Positions 43,609 to 53,342 of a DNA stretch of 64,000 nt are shown here, in pieces. Each line of letters begins with the position of its first letter. Positions within the stretch are counted from its first letter, which is position 1. The stretch comes from Mucilaginibacter sp. Lineage in GTDB: Bacteria > Bacteroidota > Bacteroidia > Sphingobacteriales > Sphingobacteriaceae. The notes below the pieces were generated by a model. It ran no database searches, was not told the origin of the DNA, and saw nothing but the letters and a program-made list of their open reading frames with translations. The position numbers were made by a program, and so were the translations under genes. The stretch lies in contig NZ_JAQBOC010000076.1 of NCBI RefSeq assembly GCF_028288225.1, forward strand, positions 62,001 to 126,000. The letters are read 5' to 3'.

Positions 43609-44493
43609 CTAATGCATCACTTTCGGCCTGACATTGCTCACCGGTTGCAAAACATTATTATCAGACAGCCAATCAGCCAGGCGCTGTGGCCATGTATTTA
43701 TTGATTTAAGTTTTGACCGTTGCCCCATGTTAAAGCCATGCGCACCCTGGGTAAACAAATGCGCTTCTACAGGTACTTTGGCATCGCGATAGCGTTGCAG
43801 CAGCTGCATTACTGATATGGAACAGCAAGGATCGTCATTGGCGGCCAGCAAGAATGCCGGTGGTGCATCAGCCGGAATAACGTCCGGAATATAAAGCGGC
43901 CCCGGATAGATCTGGATCACGAAAGCAGGCTTCGAGCTTTGGCGATCGATAGGGTCAGCTGATTTTGGATCACCTTTACCCTTATCAAAAGCTACCATAT
44001 CAACCACCTCACCACCTGCCGAAAAGCCCATCAGGCCAATCCGGTTGGTATCAATCCCAAATTCAGCTGCCCTGCTGCGGACAAGCCGCATAGCCCTGAA
44101 CCCGTCCTGCTTAGCATGTACATCAATTTTATAGGGAGAAAGCGTATCGCGGCCCAAACGATATTTCAGCACAAATACGGCTACACCTAAATTATTTAAA
44201 AATTTAGCGGGGTCAACACCCTCGGCAGTATATACCAACAACCTGTGACCACCACCCGGACAAACAATCACCGCAGCACCTGTAGCCTTATCCCTTGGCG
44301 GTAAAAATACCGTAAGTGATGGATTATGGATATTTTTCACCCAATAATCTTTTGCCTGCTCAGGTTCGTTACGGCGGTTTTCAAAACCCGGTGCACCTTT
44401 GGTCCAAAGCGGGATAACCATTGGTTCTGTTTGTGCCCACAAAGCGGCCGGCAATAATAATAAGATGATGAAAATTTTTATTTGCTTGATCAT
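43609..44493 (-). CDS. Secreted alpha/beta-hydrolase esterase
   Basis: A 294-residue esterase with a signal peptide (1-21, LWAQ). Catalytic features are the oxyanion GGGH at 80-83, nucleophile Ser158 in MGFSAGGE, an acid in AANDDPCCS and His in TQGAHGFNMG. The group includes acetyl-xylan- and carbohydrate-esterases, so removal of acyl groups from plant polysaccharides is plausible next to the GH3 gene. It starts 81 nt after GH3 on the same strand and may be co-transcribed. The substrate is inferred. Confidence 0.85.
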   Translation of the reverse strand: MIKQIKIFIILLLLPAALWAQTEPMVIPLWTKGAPGFENRRNEPEQAKDYWVKNIHNPSLTVFLPPRDKATGAAVIVCPGGGHRLLVYTAEGVDPAKFLNNLGVAVFVLKYRLGRDTLSPYKIDVHAKQDGFRAMRLVRSRAAEFGIDTNRIGLMGFSAGGEVVDMVAFDKGKGDPKSADPIDRQSSKPAFVIQIYPGPLYIPDVIPADAPPAFLLAANDDPCCSISVMQLLQRYRDAKVPVEAHLFTQGAHGFNMGQRSKLKSINTWPQRLADWLSDNNVLQPVSNVRPKVMH

Positions 44494-44574
44494 GATTGAA
44501 TAGGGTTTTTAAAACTAAAGATAGGATAAATTATACCATCGTCAGATTTGCGCGTGATGAAACATTATTCGATA

Positions 44575-47160
44575 TTATTTCTTCACCTTATATACCACCA
44601 TGCCACTATTATCAACCCCATAAACTTTTGCTATAGCTTTTATAGTTAAACCCTTGCTTATAGCAAATGGTTTTGAATATTCATTTTCTTCAACAAAAGC
44701 AGGTGTGGCGCCATTGGTGGTATAATAAACTTTAGTATCAGCAGTCGGGCAGGTAATGGTAACCATATTTCCTTTTATGCTGATGGCTGGTTTTACAACC
44801 CGGTTTGCATATTTTGCGGTGCGGGCATCATTAATTACCCCTTTCCAATTCATCCCGAATCCAAAATCATAAATATGACCGTCGGCATCGGTATAGCAAA
44901 GCATGTCATGCGGAATATCCTCGTTTTGCAGCTCAACTGTCTGCATATTGGCAGGCATCTGGAAAGGCAATAAACCCGATGGTTCAGCTGCCCCGGATAA
45001 AATGTCCAGGATAGCCTGGTTTTGTACGCCAAAGCTGGCAACAATTGCATTAGCATCTTTTTCAAACTCGGCAGGTATAGCCGGTTTTGAGAGCGTTATC
45101 ACTACAATAACCGGTTTGCCTTTCATAGCAGCCCTGGTATCTTCAATCGTTTTAAGGTCAGTAACATTGGCTGCGGTTATGCTTTTACCTTTGTAAGTCC
45201 TGTCTTTTACAGTAGGTTCGGCCGGGTCACCTGCAGCAATGCTATGTTCCCGGGCATCGGTGGCGGTGTAAGCACCGTATTGCAGGGTAATGGGCACATA
45301 GCCGCTGCCACCTTTTTTCACATCGTCGGCATCATAGCCGACGCCACCGCTCGGGCTGCTTACAAATACTATGGCACAATCGGCTTTGGCAGGGTCATCG
45401 GTAACATTATAATATTTCTTCATCAGCTCAGCACCAACCGCATCTTCAAATTTCTCTTTTGATGGCGAACCAAAAAAACCTTTTACAGACGGGCTATATT
45501 TTTTAGGCAGGTACACCGTTTTTCCCTTTTGCAGCGGAAGCACATTGGCATTATTCTTCAGCAGCACAATAGACTTTAGCTGCGCATTATACCCGGCTGT
45601 CATAAACTCAGGGTTACCTACCGTTTGTTTGGAGGTTTCGATATTTAAATAAGGATTTTCAAAAAGCCCCACCCTGAAAATATTACGTAGCAATCTCACT
45701 GCCGACTGCTCAAATCGCGCGCGCATAAAAGCCTCACCATGTTCTTTAGCCCCCATGTTGTAGGCTTCAATTACCGGGCCTGCTACGTTATTGCCGCCAA
45801 ACTGATCGACCCCGGCCATCAAAATTTTATAATGCCGTTCGGCAACTGTTTTGGTTTCCATCCCCCATGATTTTCCGGCGAAAACATCCGGCGTTTTACC
45901 TTCGTCGGCAGTAACCAGCCAGTCGGTACACACCACGCCATCGAAGCTGTATTTTTTGCGGAGCAGATCAGTTATCAGATATTTACTATAACTATTTCCA
46001 CCATTCTCACCATTCTTATCCCTGTTGTAGGAGATGGTATAATACGGCATCACTGCCGAGGCCATTTTTGTTTTGCCTGATAGCTTTAAAGCACCATCAA
46101 CAAACGATACGAGGTGTTCATCAAAGTAATTGCCAGGGTATACGGCAAATTTTCCATAGGCAAAGTGAGCATCCCGGCCGCCTTCTTCAGGGCCACCGCC
46201 GGGCCAGTGCTTCATCATGGCATTTACGCTGTTGTAACCCCAGCCACCGGCAATTTCGCTGTTGCCTGCAGAGGTTTGAAAACCATCCACATAAGCACGG
46301 GCCATATCAGCGTCAAGCTGCGGATCTTCGCCGAAAGTACCGTTTATCCGTGCCCATCGCGGCTCTGAACCCAGGTCAATTTGCGGGGATAATGCAGTGG
46401 AAATGCCCAATGCCCTATATTCCTTGGCAGCTATTGACCCAAATTGCTGTACAACAGCCGGGTCAAATGTTGCTGCCAGGCCAAGCTGATCAGGCCATTG
46501 CGAGATCTTGCCGCCTGCACCTGCTGTATATTCCACACCCGAGTTTGTGCCATGCCGCGGATCAGAACTGTTGTTAGCGGGGATTCCGAAGCCGCTTCCC
46601 TCAACCAATGCCTGCACATTGTTATTCCATTGTGCCGCCACCGCCGGGGTTTGAGCCGAAGTAACCAGCACATGGCGTAAATTGTCATTTATTAAAAATG
46701 CCTTTTGCTGGTCTGTCAGATCTGATGCCCTGGCGCCACTTTCAGGAAATGGTTTCCCGTTGTACGTTGCTGCCCCCATTGGCCCTGGCATAGCGGGAAT
46801 TGCCTGATGTGCACTATACAACATTAACCCTGCAATTTGCGCGATAGTAAGTTTTGATGCCAGGTCCTTTGCGCGTTCATCAACCGGTAAACGCCAGTCC
46901 TCATATTTATCAAGCTTGCCGTTTTTATTCAGGTCCTTAAAAGATAGCCCGTCAACAGTTAAAATTTTTATACCCGATGCTGTTGAATAGCCCAGCGTTG
47001 GCCCGTTTATATTTTTGACCAATACAATACCGGAACTATCGGCTGCTGCTTGCTTTTTTGTTAGCTTGATGGATGTACCGGCGGTCATTGCACCTAATAT
47101 CAATAGAGATGATGCGCTCAGGAGACAAAGCGCCATAGGTACTTTAAGGTTTTTCTTCAT
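44575..47160 (-). CDS. Secreted GH3 beta-glucosidase-like glycosidase with chitobiase C-terminal domain
   Basis: An 861-residue GH3 enzyme. A signal peptide (about 1-28) is followed by the GH3 N-domain (KHWPGGGPEEGGRDAHF, and FDGVVCTDWLV with the nucleophile Asp) and the GH3 C-domain (SIVLLKNNANVLPLQKG, PVIVVITLSKPA, GLLPFQMP). The last 70 residues (about 790-861) form a chitobiase/hexosaminidase-type C-terminal domain (DTKVYYTTNGATPAF). No fibronectin-type tail is present. It cleaves beta-linked glucosides or similar from oligosaccharides. It is upstream of the esterase on the same strand. Confidence 0.9.
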   Translation of the reverse strand: MKKNLKVPMALCLLSASSLLILGAMTAGTSIKLTKKQAAADSSGIVLVKNINGPTLGYSTASGIKILTVDGLSFKDLNKNGKLDKYEDWRLPVDERAKDLASKLTIAQIAGLMLYSAHQAIPAMPGPMGAATYNGKPFPESGARASDLTDQQKAFLINDNLRHVLVTSAQTPAVAAQWNNNVQALVEGSGFGIPANNSSDPRHGTNSGVEYTAGAGGKISQWPDQLGLAATFDPAVVQQFGSIAAKEYRALGISTALSPQIDLGSEPRWARINGTFGEDPQLDADMARAYVDGFQTSAGNSEIAGGWGYNSVNAMMKHWPGGGPEEGGRDAHFAYGKFAVYPGNYFDEHLVSFVDGALKLSGKTKMASAVMPYYTISYNRDKNGENGGNSYSKYLITDLLRKKYSFDGVVCTDWLVTADEGKTPDVFAGKSWGMETKTVAERHYKILMAGVDQFGGNNVAGPVIEAYNMGAKEHGEAFMRARFEQSAVRLLRNIFRVGLFENPYLNIETSKQTVGNPEFMTAGYNAQLKSIVLLKNNANVLPLQKGKTVYLPKKYSPSVKGFFGSPSKEKFEDAVGAELMKKYYNVTDDPAKADCAIVFVSSPSGGVGYDADDVKKGGSGYVPITLQYGAYTATDAREHSIAAGDPAEPTVKDRTYKGKSITAANVTDLKTIEDTRAAMKGKPVIVVITLSKPAIPAEFEKDANAIVASFGVQNQAILDILSGAAEPSGLLPFQMPANMQTVELQNEDIPHDMLCYTDADGHIYDFGFGMNWKGVINDARTAKYANRVVKPAISIKGNMVTITCPTADTKVYYTTNGATPAFVEENEYSKPFAISKGLTIKAIAKVYGVDNSGMVVYKVKK

Positions 47161-47367
47161 GGTTAGTACAGCAAAGGGTTAATTAAATTCAGGGTATTTA
47201 AACAGGTTTATAATATAATGCGGGTGGTTAGACCATTGTGTTTGTTTGACACAATTAAAAGTAAATATAAAATAAATATCAGGAACAAATAATAGATAAG
47301 TGATAAGTAAGCATAGATGGAGGATTGATTTAGACCAGAATAAAAACTACTAAATAGTCCTGCCGGT

Positions 47368-47694
47368 TCAAGAGTTGTTGGATTTGCGGTTTGTGCAGTC
47401 AAGAAACAGGTTAAACTTAACCGACATTTGGTCAAACAGTTTTTGATCCACGTAGTAAGTAACTACAGATTGTGCGGTATTAGTTTTTATAATTCCCAGG
47501 GATTTTAATTCAAGTATATGCTTATCAATTGTTCTTGAATTATAAGTATCAGTGTAAAAGGTCTTTTTACTGATCGCATTTCCATTTTCAATGATCATAC
47601 GTAAAATAAAAACCCTGATGGGCAATGCTATCGCCCGGGCAAATTTTGAGATCTGGACGTCATTATCATTAAATTTTACAGACAAAGCACTCAT
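47368..47694 (-). CDS. Small winged-helix transcriptional regulator (ArsR-like)
   Basis: A 108-residue protein with a winged-helix fold. The ARAIALPIRVFILRMI helix resembles the ArsR start, TYNSRTIDKHILELKSLGI the recognition helix, and KTNTAQSVVTYYV the wing. No metal-binding Cys pair typical of ArsR metal sensors is seen. It may control the GH3-esterase genes downstream on the same strand or the beta-helix lipoprotein gene; neither is shown. Confidence 0.7.
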   Translation of the reverse strand: MSALSVKFNDNDVQISKFARAIALPIRVFILRMIIENGNAISKKTFYTDTYNSRTIDKHILELKSLGIIKTNTAQSVVTYYVDQKLFDQMSVKFNLFLDCTNRKSNNS

Positions 47695-47728
47695 CTAAAA
47701 ATAAGCTGGATAAAATTGAATATAACTT

Positions 47729-47761
47729 AAAAAGCTGCTCCAATATTTGGAGCAGCTTTTT
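47729..47761. terminator. Strong intrinsic terminator
   Basis: Perfect 15-bp stem AAAAAGCTGCTCCAA (47729-47743) / TTGGAGCAGCTTTTT (47747-47761) with a 3-nt loop and a terminal T run on either strand. It ends the minus-strand TonB receptor / lipoprotein transcript 16 nt after its last stop codon. Confidence 0.9.
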
Positions 47762-47776
47762 AATAGTGATTAATAA

Positions 47777-49219
47777 TTATTTTACAGCACCTGGTGTAGC
47801 ATATGGCATTACCTGCGGGTCAAAATTAGCCCAGCCAGCAGTCCAGTCGGTAGCACCGAATGCACCACGGTAAGTAACTTTATCAAAAAACGCATCAGTT
47901 ACTTTTGCATTGGTGAACAATGCGCCGGTTTCTGCTAATGATCCGGTTTTAACCGTGAAATTAGGTGTTCCCGGACGAGCAAAATCTGATGAAAATTTGA
48001 AAGGGTCAGTAATCAGGGCATCAGCATATAAGGCTGAATTGAAAGTATTATTGGCTCTTAAAGTTGCTTCAAATATTGTTTTTTGAACAGCGTTATCACC
48101 TTTTACTTCATTACTTTTTTTGTTGCTTCCGAAAATTATATTGTTTGTGAAAACTAAACGGCCTGCAGTGTAGTTGGTTGATGTTGAGCCGGCAGTAGTA
48201 ACTTTTGAATCATCAATATAAATACCTTCAACAAAACCTGCAAATACAGAATTTAAAATACTTTCTGCAGAGTTACGACGAATTTGAGCGCCGTGCTGAT
48301 AGTTGGCATTTACGTTGCTTGGAACTGTTGGGCTTGAGATAGGGCCTAACAGCGTCATGTTAGAAAATACAGCCGAAGTTTGCGGGGTTTTATCAGAACC
48401 GGAACCATCGTTATCTGATTCAAAAGCATTTGATCCTGAAACGTCAGCAATTGTTGGATAACGCTGCCCTAAACCAAACTGAACTTTGCCTGAGTAACCA
48501 AAATCAGTATCAAAGTCATCATCCAAACCGCCTATAGCCAATAAGTGCTTGGCATTTACAGTACCGCCAAACCATTCAAAGCTATCATCACCTGAACGAT
48601 AAACCTCAATAAAATCAAGTGTGGTACCTGAGCCAACACCACCCATGGTAAGGCCATTGATTTCATTATCAGGTGTAAAAGGGATCCCTGCATATTCAAT
48701 ACGCACATATTTTAAACTACCTGAATTGTCATCAGCAGCAGTACCGCCGTATTGGATGTATTTAGCAGCATCGCCTTTGGCATCCAGGCCGCCTTCAATA
48801 CCTACGTTATCACCCTGGTTAACCGGTGCTTTTCCTAAAAGGATAATACCGCCCCAGTCGCCCGCATTACGTGTTCCGGCAGCAAATGATGATGTAAACA
48901 CAATTGGTTTATCAGCTGTACCTTCTGCCATTAACTTGGCACCGCGGGTTACTACAAGGGTAGCTTTACTTGCTTTATCGCCTTTTATTAATGTTCCGGG
49001 TTCAATAGTAAGTACTGCGCCGTTTGTAACGTAAACAAAGCCTTTTAAAAGATAAATTTTATCTGCTTTCCAGGTTGTGTTCGTTGCAATATCTCCTTTA
49101 ACTTCAACTGTTGATGAAGCAGGCGGGTTAACCGGAGGGTCAACGGTGTTGTTTTTTTTACTACACGACGTAGCAAAAATAGTAGCGCTTAAGGCTAATA
49201 ATAATAACGATTTTTTCAT
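47777..49219 (-). CDS. Beta-helix-like surface lipoprotein paired with a TonB receptor
   Basis: A 480-residue lipoprotein (lipobox FATSC, Cys19). The body is Gly/Asp/Asn-rich with right-handed beta-helix-like turns (AVLTIEPGTLIKGDKASKA, GGIILLGKAPVNQGDN, LKYVRIEYAGIPF, DSFEWFGGTVNAKHLL). It starts 17 nt after the TonB receptor gene, and this pairing is frequent in Bacteroidota. It replaces the usual SusD as the lipoprotein partner. The ligand is unknown. Confidence 0.78.
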   Translation of the reverse strand: MKKSLLLLALSATIFATSCSKKNNTVDPPVNPPASSTVEVKGDIATNTTWKADKIYLLKGFVYVTNGAVLTIEPGTLIKGDKASKATLVVTRGAKLMAEGTADKPIVFTSSFAAGTRNAGDWGGIILLGKAPVNQGDNVGIEGGLDAKGDAAKYIQYGGTAADDNSGSLKYVRIEYAGIPFTPDNEINGLTMGGVGSGTTLDFIEVYRSGDDSFEWFGGTVNAKHLLAIGGLDDDFDTDFGYSGKVQFGLGQRYPTIADVSGSNAFESDNDGSGSDKTPQTSAVFSNMTLLGPISSPTVPSNVNANYQHGAQIRRNSAESILNSVFAGFVEGIYIDDSKVTTAGSTSTNYTAGRLVFTNNIIFGSNKKSNEVKGDNAVQKTIFEATLRANNTFNSALYADALITDPFKFSSDFARPGTPNFTVKTGSLAETGALFTNAKVTDAFFDKVTYRGAFGATDWTAGWANFDPQVMPYATPGAVK

Positions 49220-49236
49220 GTTGATTTATTGGGTTG

Positions 49237-52026
49237 TTAAAATGTATAATTAAATGATAATGAATAATTTGAGCCTGTATTATAGCTTTTGAAAATGTTT
49301 CCGGTACCTGAAGGGATGTAAGGTTTGCCGTTTAGCTGGTAGGTGAAATTGTATTTTTGATTAAGAACATCGGTTCCGCTCAACTTAATCTCACCTTTGC
49401 TTTTAAGCACTTTATAGCCTAACTGCACATCAAGCATATTCCGCGGGTTTTCATATATGCTTGAGAACCTTTCACCGCCTGCATAAAAGATCCTTTTTCC
49501 CAAACGGTTAAACAATAGGTTGATAGAAAGAGCATTGTTAAATTCTGTGTGCAGCAAACCTGCATTAAGTACATAGGGCGACTGGCCCACTAACTGGCGT
49601 GTTTTTTCAAGCCTGGTTATGCCGTCATCAGGGTTGGTAATTCTTGATTTGTTTATTGAAAGATTGGCATAAGCTGTGGTATTTTTATAAAATGCCTGGC
49701 TGCTGATAAATTCAAGCGTTTTGCGCACCTCCATTTCAAAACCATATACATAGGCCGATTTTGAATTAAAATAACTTATAGTGGTTGATGAGTTTACATC
49801 ATCAATTACAGGTTCAATAGCATCAGTGAACTTTTTATAGAAAGCCGATACCGAAAATATCTGGCCAGCCGATGGATAAAGCTCATATCTAAGGTCGGCA
49901 TTGTCAATGGTGGTCCGTTTTAAATTGGGGTTACCCTGCAGGGTTGCAAGCATCTCGTAATCATAATATGCAAATGGCGCCAGCTCCCTAAATTCCGGAC
50001 GGGCAACAGTGCGGTAATATGATGCCCTGAAATTTGCTTTCGGGGTTAAAGAATAGGTGAAATTTACAGAAGGCAGCAGATCAACATTATCCAGCTCTGC
50101 ACGCGGTTGTGTTACACTTGTTTCTTCGGTTCTTAATTTAAGGTTGAATTTCTCCACTCTTAAACCATAAACTATTCTTACGCTTTTACCAATCTTGCTG
50201 TCCAGCATTGCATAGGCGGAGTTGGTAAAGCTGTTTGCTGTATACCTATCTGTAGGATTAGATAGTTCTTCAAGCCCGTACAAGCCGGTATTAATAATAT
50301 TAGGGCCAAACAATGTTTGAACAGGCCTTTGCAGTATGGTGTTCACATCATAATCCTGACTGTTTTGATCAAGTACCAGGCCAATAAACCTTGCCTTAAA
50401 ATCCCTGTCGCGATACTGCGAATAAACACCCGCCTTAAGTGTACTTTGATCAAATAATTTTACCGGCACATTGTAATCTATTTTACCGGAATAAATGTTT
50501 TCATTTAAGTTAGAGAATACACGGGCATTTTCTTTACCAAGGGTAGTAACGGTTGCATAATACGGTTCACCGGGATTGCTTTGCTTATAGTTAACCTTCT
50601 TCTGATCCGGCTGATCATTCTTTACATTGCTGTAACCAAGGTTCCATTTAATTTTTGAGCTTTTTGAACCTATGCCGTGCTCACCTTCTATTGTTGATTT
50701 TAATAAAGATTTCTCTAACAGATCATAAGCATAAAACCGGTTGTCTGAACTGGTTGTACTGGTATTAGGGCCGGTGCGGTAAGTAAACTGGTCATCAAAA
50801 ACCCGGTTATATAAATTTTTAAAAGTGATTTTATTTTTACCGAAGCTGTACGCAAAATTTGCCAGTGCCCCTACGTTGGTCGAAAATTTGTTTTGCTGGT
50901 TGTGATAGTCAAAATTATCAAACTTCTGAACCAGGTCTGGTATAACGGTTTGCGTGTTCCTGTAGGTCAGTGAGATGGTGGTGCCGAACCGGTTTTTATT
51001 TTTACCTACCTCCTGCACATTCCCTAAAGTGAGCTGATAGTTTTGCCCTGGAAATGCTTTATTTTTATATATGTTAAAATTATTGTTTAAAGACTTGATG
51101 GATTGAATATTTTGCCCTGCACTCAACTGCTTGTTAATAATTTGATTAGTTGAAGGAAAATTACCTTTCAACTTGCGGCTGCCATCGTCAAAACCAAAAT
51201 AGTCGCTAACAGAACGGAAACCTGTGTTGTAATCTTTAAATGTACTTTGCGTATTATAAGAGTAACCAATACCAAAATTTATAAAATTCTGGTCGGGTAT
51301 GTCTTTTGTCAATATCTGTACGCTCCCGCCTGCAAAATCGCCGGGTATATCCGGACTGGCGGTTTTATTGATGATGATGTTATCAATAAGATTAGAAGGC
51401 ACTATATCAAATGAAAAGGCTTTTCTATTGGGTTCGGTACTTGGCAAAGGTGAGCCGTCTAACGAAGCGCTATTGTAACGGTCGCTTAATCCACGCACAA
51501 CAACAAATTTGTTATCCTGGATAGTTGTACCGCTTACCCTTTTTAAAACATCACTTGTGCTCCTGTCCGGCGATTTCCTGATCAACTCATATGAGATACC
51601 GTCAGAAATAGATACGCTGTTTTTTTGAATGGCATACAGCGCATTGGTTGATTCCTGGCGAAAAGTTGCCTTTACCACAACCTCATTAAGGTTTGTTGAT
51701 GCAGCGGGTGCCAATGTAATATCAAGCTGTGTGGCAAGCCCTGCTTTAACTTCTATATCAGAAATTGATTTACTTTCGTAACCAATGTACTTAATTACGA
51801 GGGTGTATTTACCCGGTGTTATGCCGCTTAATACATAGCGGCCCTCTACATCGCTGGCAGTGCCGGTTGCGGTACCTTGTATGCCGGCGGTTGCGCCTAT
51901 TAAAGTTTCGCTGGTTTTTGTATCTATAACTTTACCAACAATTTTACCGGTTCCCTGGGCAAAAGCCACCGTATTAATTACGTTTATCAACAGGAACACA
52001 AAGACAGAATATACAGCTCTTTTCAC
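49237..52026 (-). CDS. TonB-dependent outer-membrane receptor
   Basis: A 929-residue receptor: signal peptide (1-24, VAFAQ), a carboxypeptidase-regulatory-like domain (GKVIDTKTSETLIGATAGIQ), a plug (VLKRVSGTTIQDNKFVVVRG, then LSDRYNSASLDGSPLPST) and a barrel ending NYSLSFNYTF. Unlike SusC proteins it is short and its plug has the RGLSDRYN form. It is co-transcribed with the beta-helix lipoprotein and follows a MarR gene by about 127 nt. The transported ligand is unknown. Confidence 0.9.
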   Translation of the reverse strand: MKRAVYSVFVFLLINVINTVAFAQGTGKIVGKVIDTKTSETLIGATAGIQGTATGTASDVEGRYVLSGITPGKYTLVIKYIGYESKSISDIEVKAGLATQLDITLAPAASTNLNEVVVKATFRQESTNALYAIQKNSVSISDGISYELIRKSPDRSTSDVLKRVSGTTIQDNKFVVVRGLSDRYNSASLDGSPLPSTEPNRKAFSFDIVPSNLIDNIIINKTASPDIPGDFAGGSVQILTKDIPDQNFINFGIGYSYNTQSTFKDYNTGFRSVSDYFGFDDGSRKLKGNFPSTNQIINKQLSAGQNIQSIKSLNNNFNIYKNKAFPGQNYQLTLGNVQEVGKNKNRFGTTISLTYRNTQTVIPDLVQKFDNFDYHNQQNKFSTNVGALANFAYSFGKNKITFKNLYNRVFDDQFTYRTGPNTSTTSSDNRFYAYDLLEKSLLKSTIEGEHGIGSKSSKIKWNLGYSNVKNDQPDQKKVNYKQSNPGEPYYATVTTLGKENARVFSNLNENIYSGKIDYNVPVKLFDQSTLKAGVYSQYRDRDFKARFIGLVLDQNSQDYDVNTILQRPVQTLFGPNIINTGLYGLEELSNPTDRYTANSFTNSAYAMLDSKIGKSVRIVYGLRVEKFNLKLRTEETSVTQPRAELDNVDLLPSVNFTYSLTPKANFRASYYRTVARPEFRELAPFAYYDYEMLATLQGNPNLKRTTIDNADLRYELYPSAGQIFSVSAFYKKFTDAIEPVIDDVNSSTTISYFNSKSAYVYGFEMEVRKTLEFISSQAFYKNTTAYANLSINKSRITNPDDGITRLEKTRQLVGQSPYVLNAGLLHTEFNNALSINLLFNRLGKRIFYAGGERFSSIYENPRNMLDVQLGYKVLKSKGEIKLSGTDVLNQKYNFTYQLNGKPYIPSGTGNIFKSYNTGSNYSLSFNYTF

Positions 52027-52153
52027 TAAAAATATTTTGATGCAAAGCTATTTCTATCAAAAGTTCTTAAAGATTTTTTGCCATTACTAAACCATTATAT
52101 GTTTCTTCATAGTAGGTTACCAATGGTTCAGTTTTATAACCATTTAAGCAAAT

Positions 52154-52651
52154 TCAGGATAAAACCTGCTCATTATTTAGCAATGCCATTTGTTTCATCA
52201 TTTTATCAAAGCCGGCATCCTGTATGGCAATGTTTTTAAGTTTCTCATTTATCTTATTTAAAACACGTAAACAATTATACATTTCCTGCCAGGTAAGGTC
52301 GTCAGCAATTTGCTCTTCAAAAACAGCAAATAAACTGTTCATGATGCTTATAAGGTAGTTTGATTTTGATGTAAGAGAAATGAGCTTGCCCCTCCTGTCT
52401 TTAAAGTTCACCTCTTTTTTGATATAATTCTTGCTTTCCAGCAATGTGATTATCGCTACCAGGTTTGATTTTTCTATCTGTAAGGTATCACAAATTGCTT
52501 TTTGGGTAGTTCGGCCGCCTGCCCGGCTTATCAGCAAAATAATTTGATAATGCTGGTAAATATCTATCTCCTTTAATGCCCTGAATAAATATTGCTGGTA
52601 TAATTTATTGGCCTGCATTATCTGCAAGCTTAAATCTTCTCCAAAATTCAT
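52154..52651 (-). CDS. MarR-family transcriptional regulator
   Basis: A 165-residue MarR-like protein. The winged helix is at about 35-105 (TTQKAICDTLQIEKSNLVAI, ITLLESKNYIKKEVNFKDRR, GKLISLT), flanked by dimerisation helices. DRRGK fits the MarR wing. It is upstream of the TonB receptor on the same strand and probably controls it. The effector is unknown. Confidence 0.85.
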   Translation of the reverse strand: MNFGEDLSLQIMQANKLYQQYLFRALKEIDIYQHYQIILLISRAGGRTTQKAICDTLQIEKSNLVAIITLLESKNYIKKEVNFKDRRGKLISLTSKSNYLISIMNSLFAVFEEQIADDLTWQEMYNCLRVLNKINEKLKNIAIQDAGFDKMMKQMALLNNEQVLS

Positions 52652-52751
52652 TTATAATAAAATCTGTACCCTGCGCCAATAAAAAATTGGTCGCCTGGTA
52701 ATGAATAATTATGTTAATTATAACGGATGTGGCTAAATAGCCGGAGAAGTG

Positions 52752-53141
52752 TTAAATAAGGAAAGTTTGGTAGAACAGGTACTTTTGAGATACCGGGAAA
52801 GGGCTTTTACCCGAAAAAAAATTAAAGCCTAATAACTTTGGGGATGCTAAACCTAAATTAATAAAGAACAAACTGAATAGCAGGCATATAACAGTAACAG
52901 CCCGTATTTTCAAAAGCACCGGTGGGGTTATAAGATGCCTTTTATTAATAAAATCACAACTGATGTCGTGCAGGCCATGCTCAAAATATTGAGGATGCAC
53001 ATTTTTTTGCCTATTGCCTATACTATGATGGTAGTGATTTTTTGTCAGGCCCGAAAACACGCTTGAAAAAGGCATTACCACAATAACTAATACTGCTAAG
53101 AAGAGTAAAAATTTCGCTGATGCTTTTAATATCCCGGGCAT
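52752..53141 (-). CDS. Small membrane protein with a His-rich loop, unknown
   Basis: A 129-residue protein with two membrane segments (about 8-30 and 82-102). Between them is a loop rich in His and with one Cys (NHYHHSIGN, HPQYFEHGLHDISCDFINKRH). The His pattern suggests metal binding, as in small proteins near copper/zinc efflux genes, but no such genes are here. I do not recognise the family. It lies upstream of MarR on the same strand. Confidence 0.55.
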   Translation of the reverse strand: MPGILKASAKFLLFLAVLVIVVMPFSSVFSGLTKNHYHHSIGNRQKNVHPQYFEHGLHDISCDFINKRHLITPPVLLKIRAVTVICLLFSLFFINLGLASPKLLGFNFFSGKSPFPVSQKYLFYQTFLI

Positions 53142-53327
53142 GCCGCTTGTAATTTATTAGTTACAAAGATTTGAATATTAAAGCCGCTAACAAACGCAAA
53201 TTAATTTGTTAATGTAAAAATAACAAATAGTTAATCACCTGCCGGAATATTCTGGCAGGGGCAAACAACACTTGCGCTATAAAACAACCTGCGCCCCTGC
53301 TTGATAAACTTAATCAACCAAAAACAA

Positions 53328-53335
53328 TACATTTG
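53328..53335 (+). promoter_or_regulatory. -7 promoter element of the flippase gene (near-leaderless)
   Basis: TACATTTG exactly fits TAnnTTTG. TTG at 53301-53303 could be the -33 box with a spacer of 24 bp, slightly long. The -7 element ends 7 nt before the ATG at 53343, so the mRNA would have almost no leader. Confidence 0.4.
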
Positions 53336-53342
53336 TTCAAAT

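Noticed and set aside
47208..47435. A hydrophobic 75-codon open frame overlapping the end of the winged-helix gene.
   Set aside because: It overlaps a better-supported gene in another frame and has AT-rich, low-information sequence.
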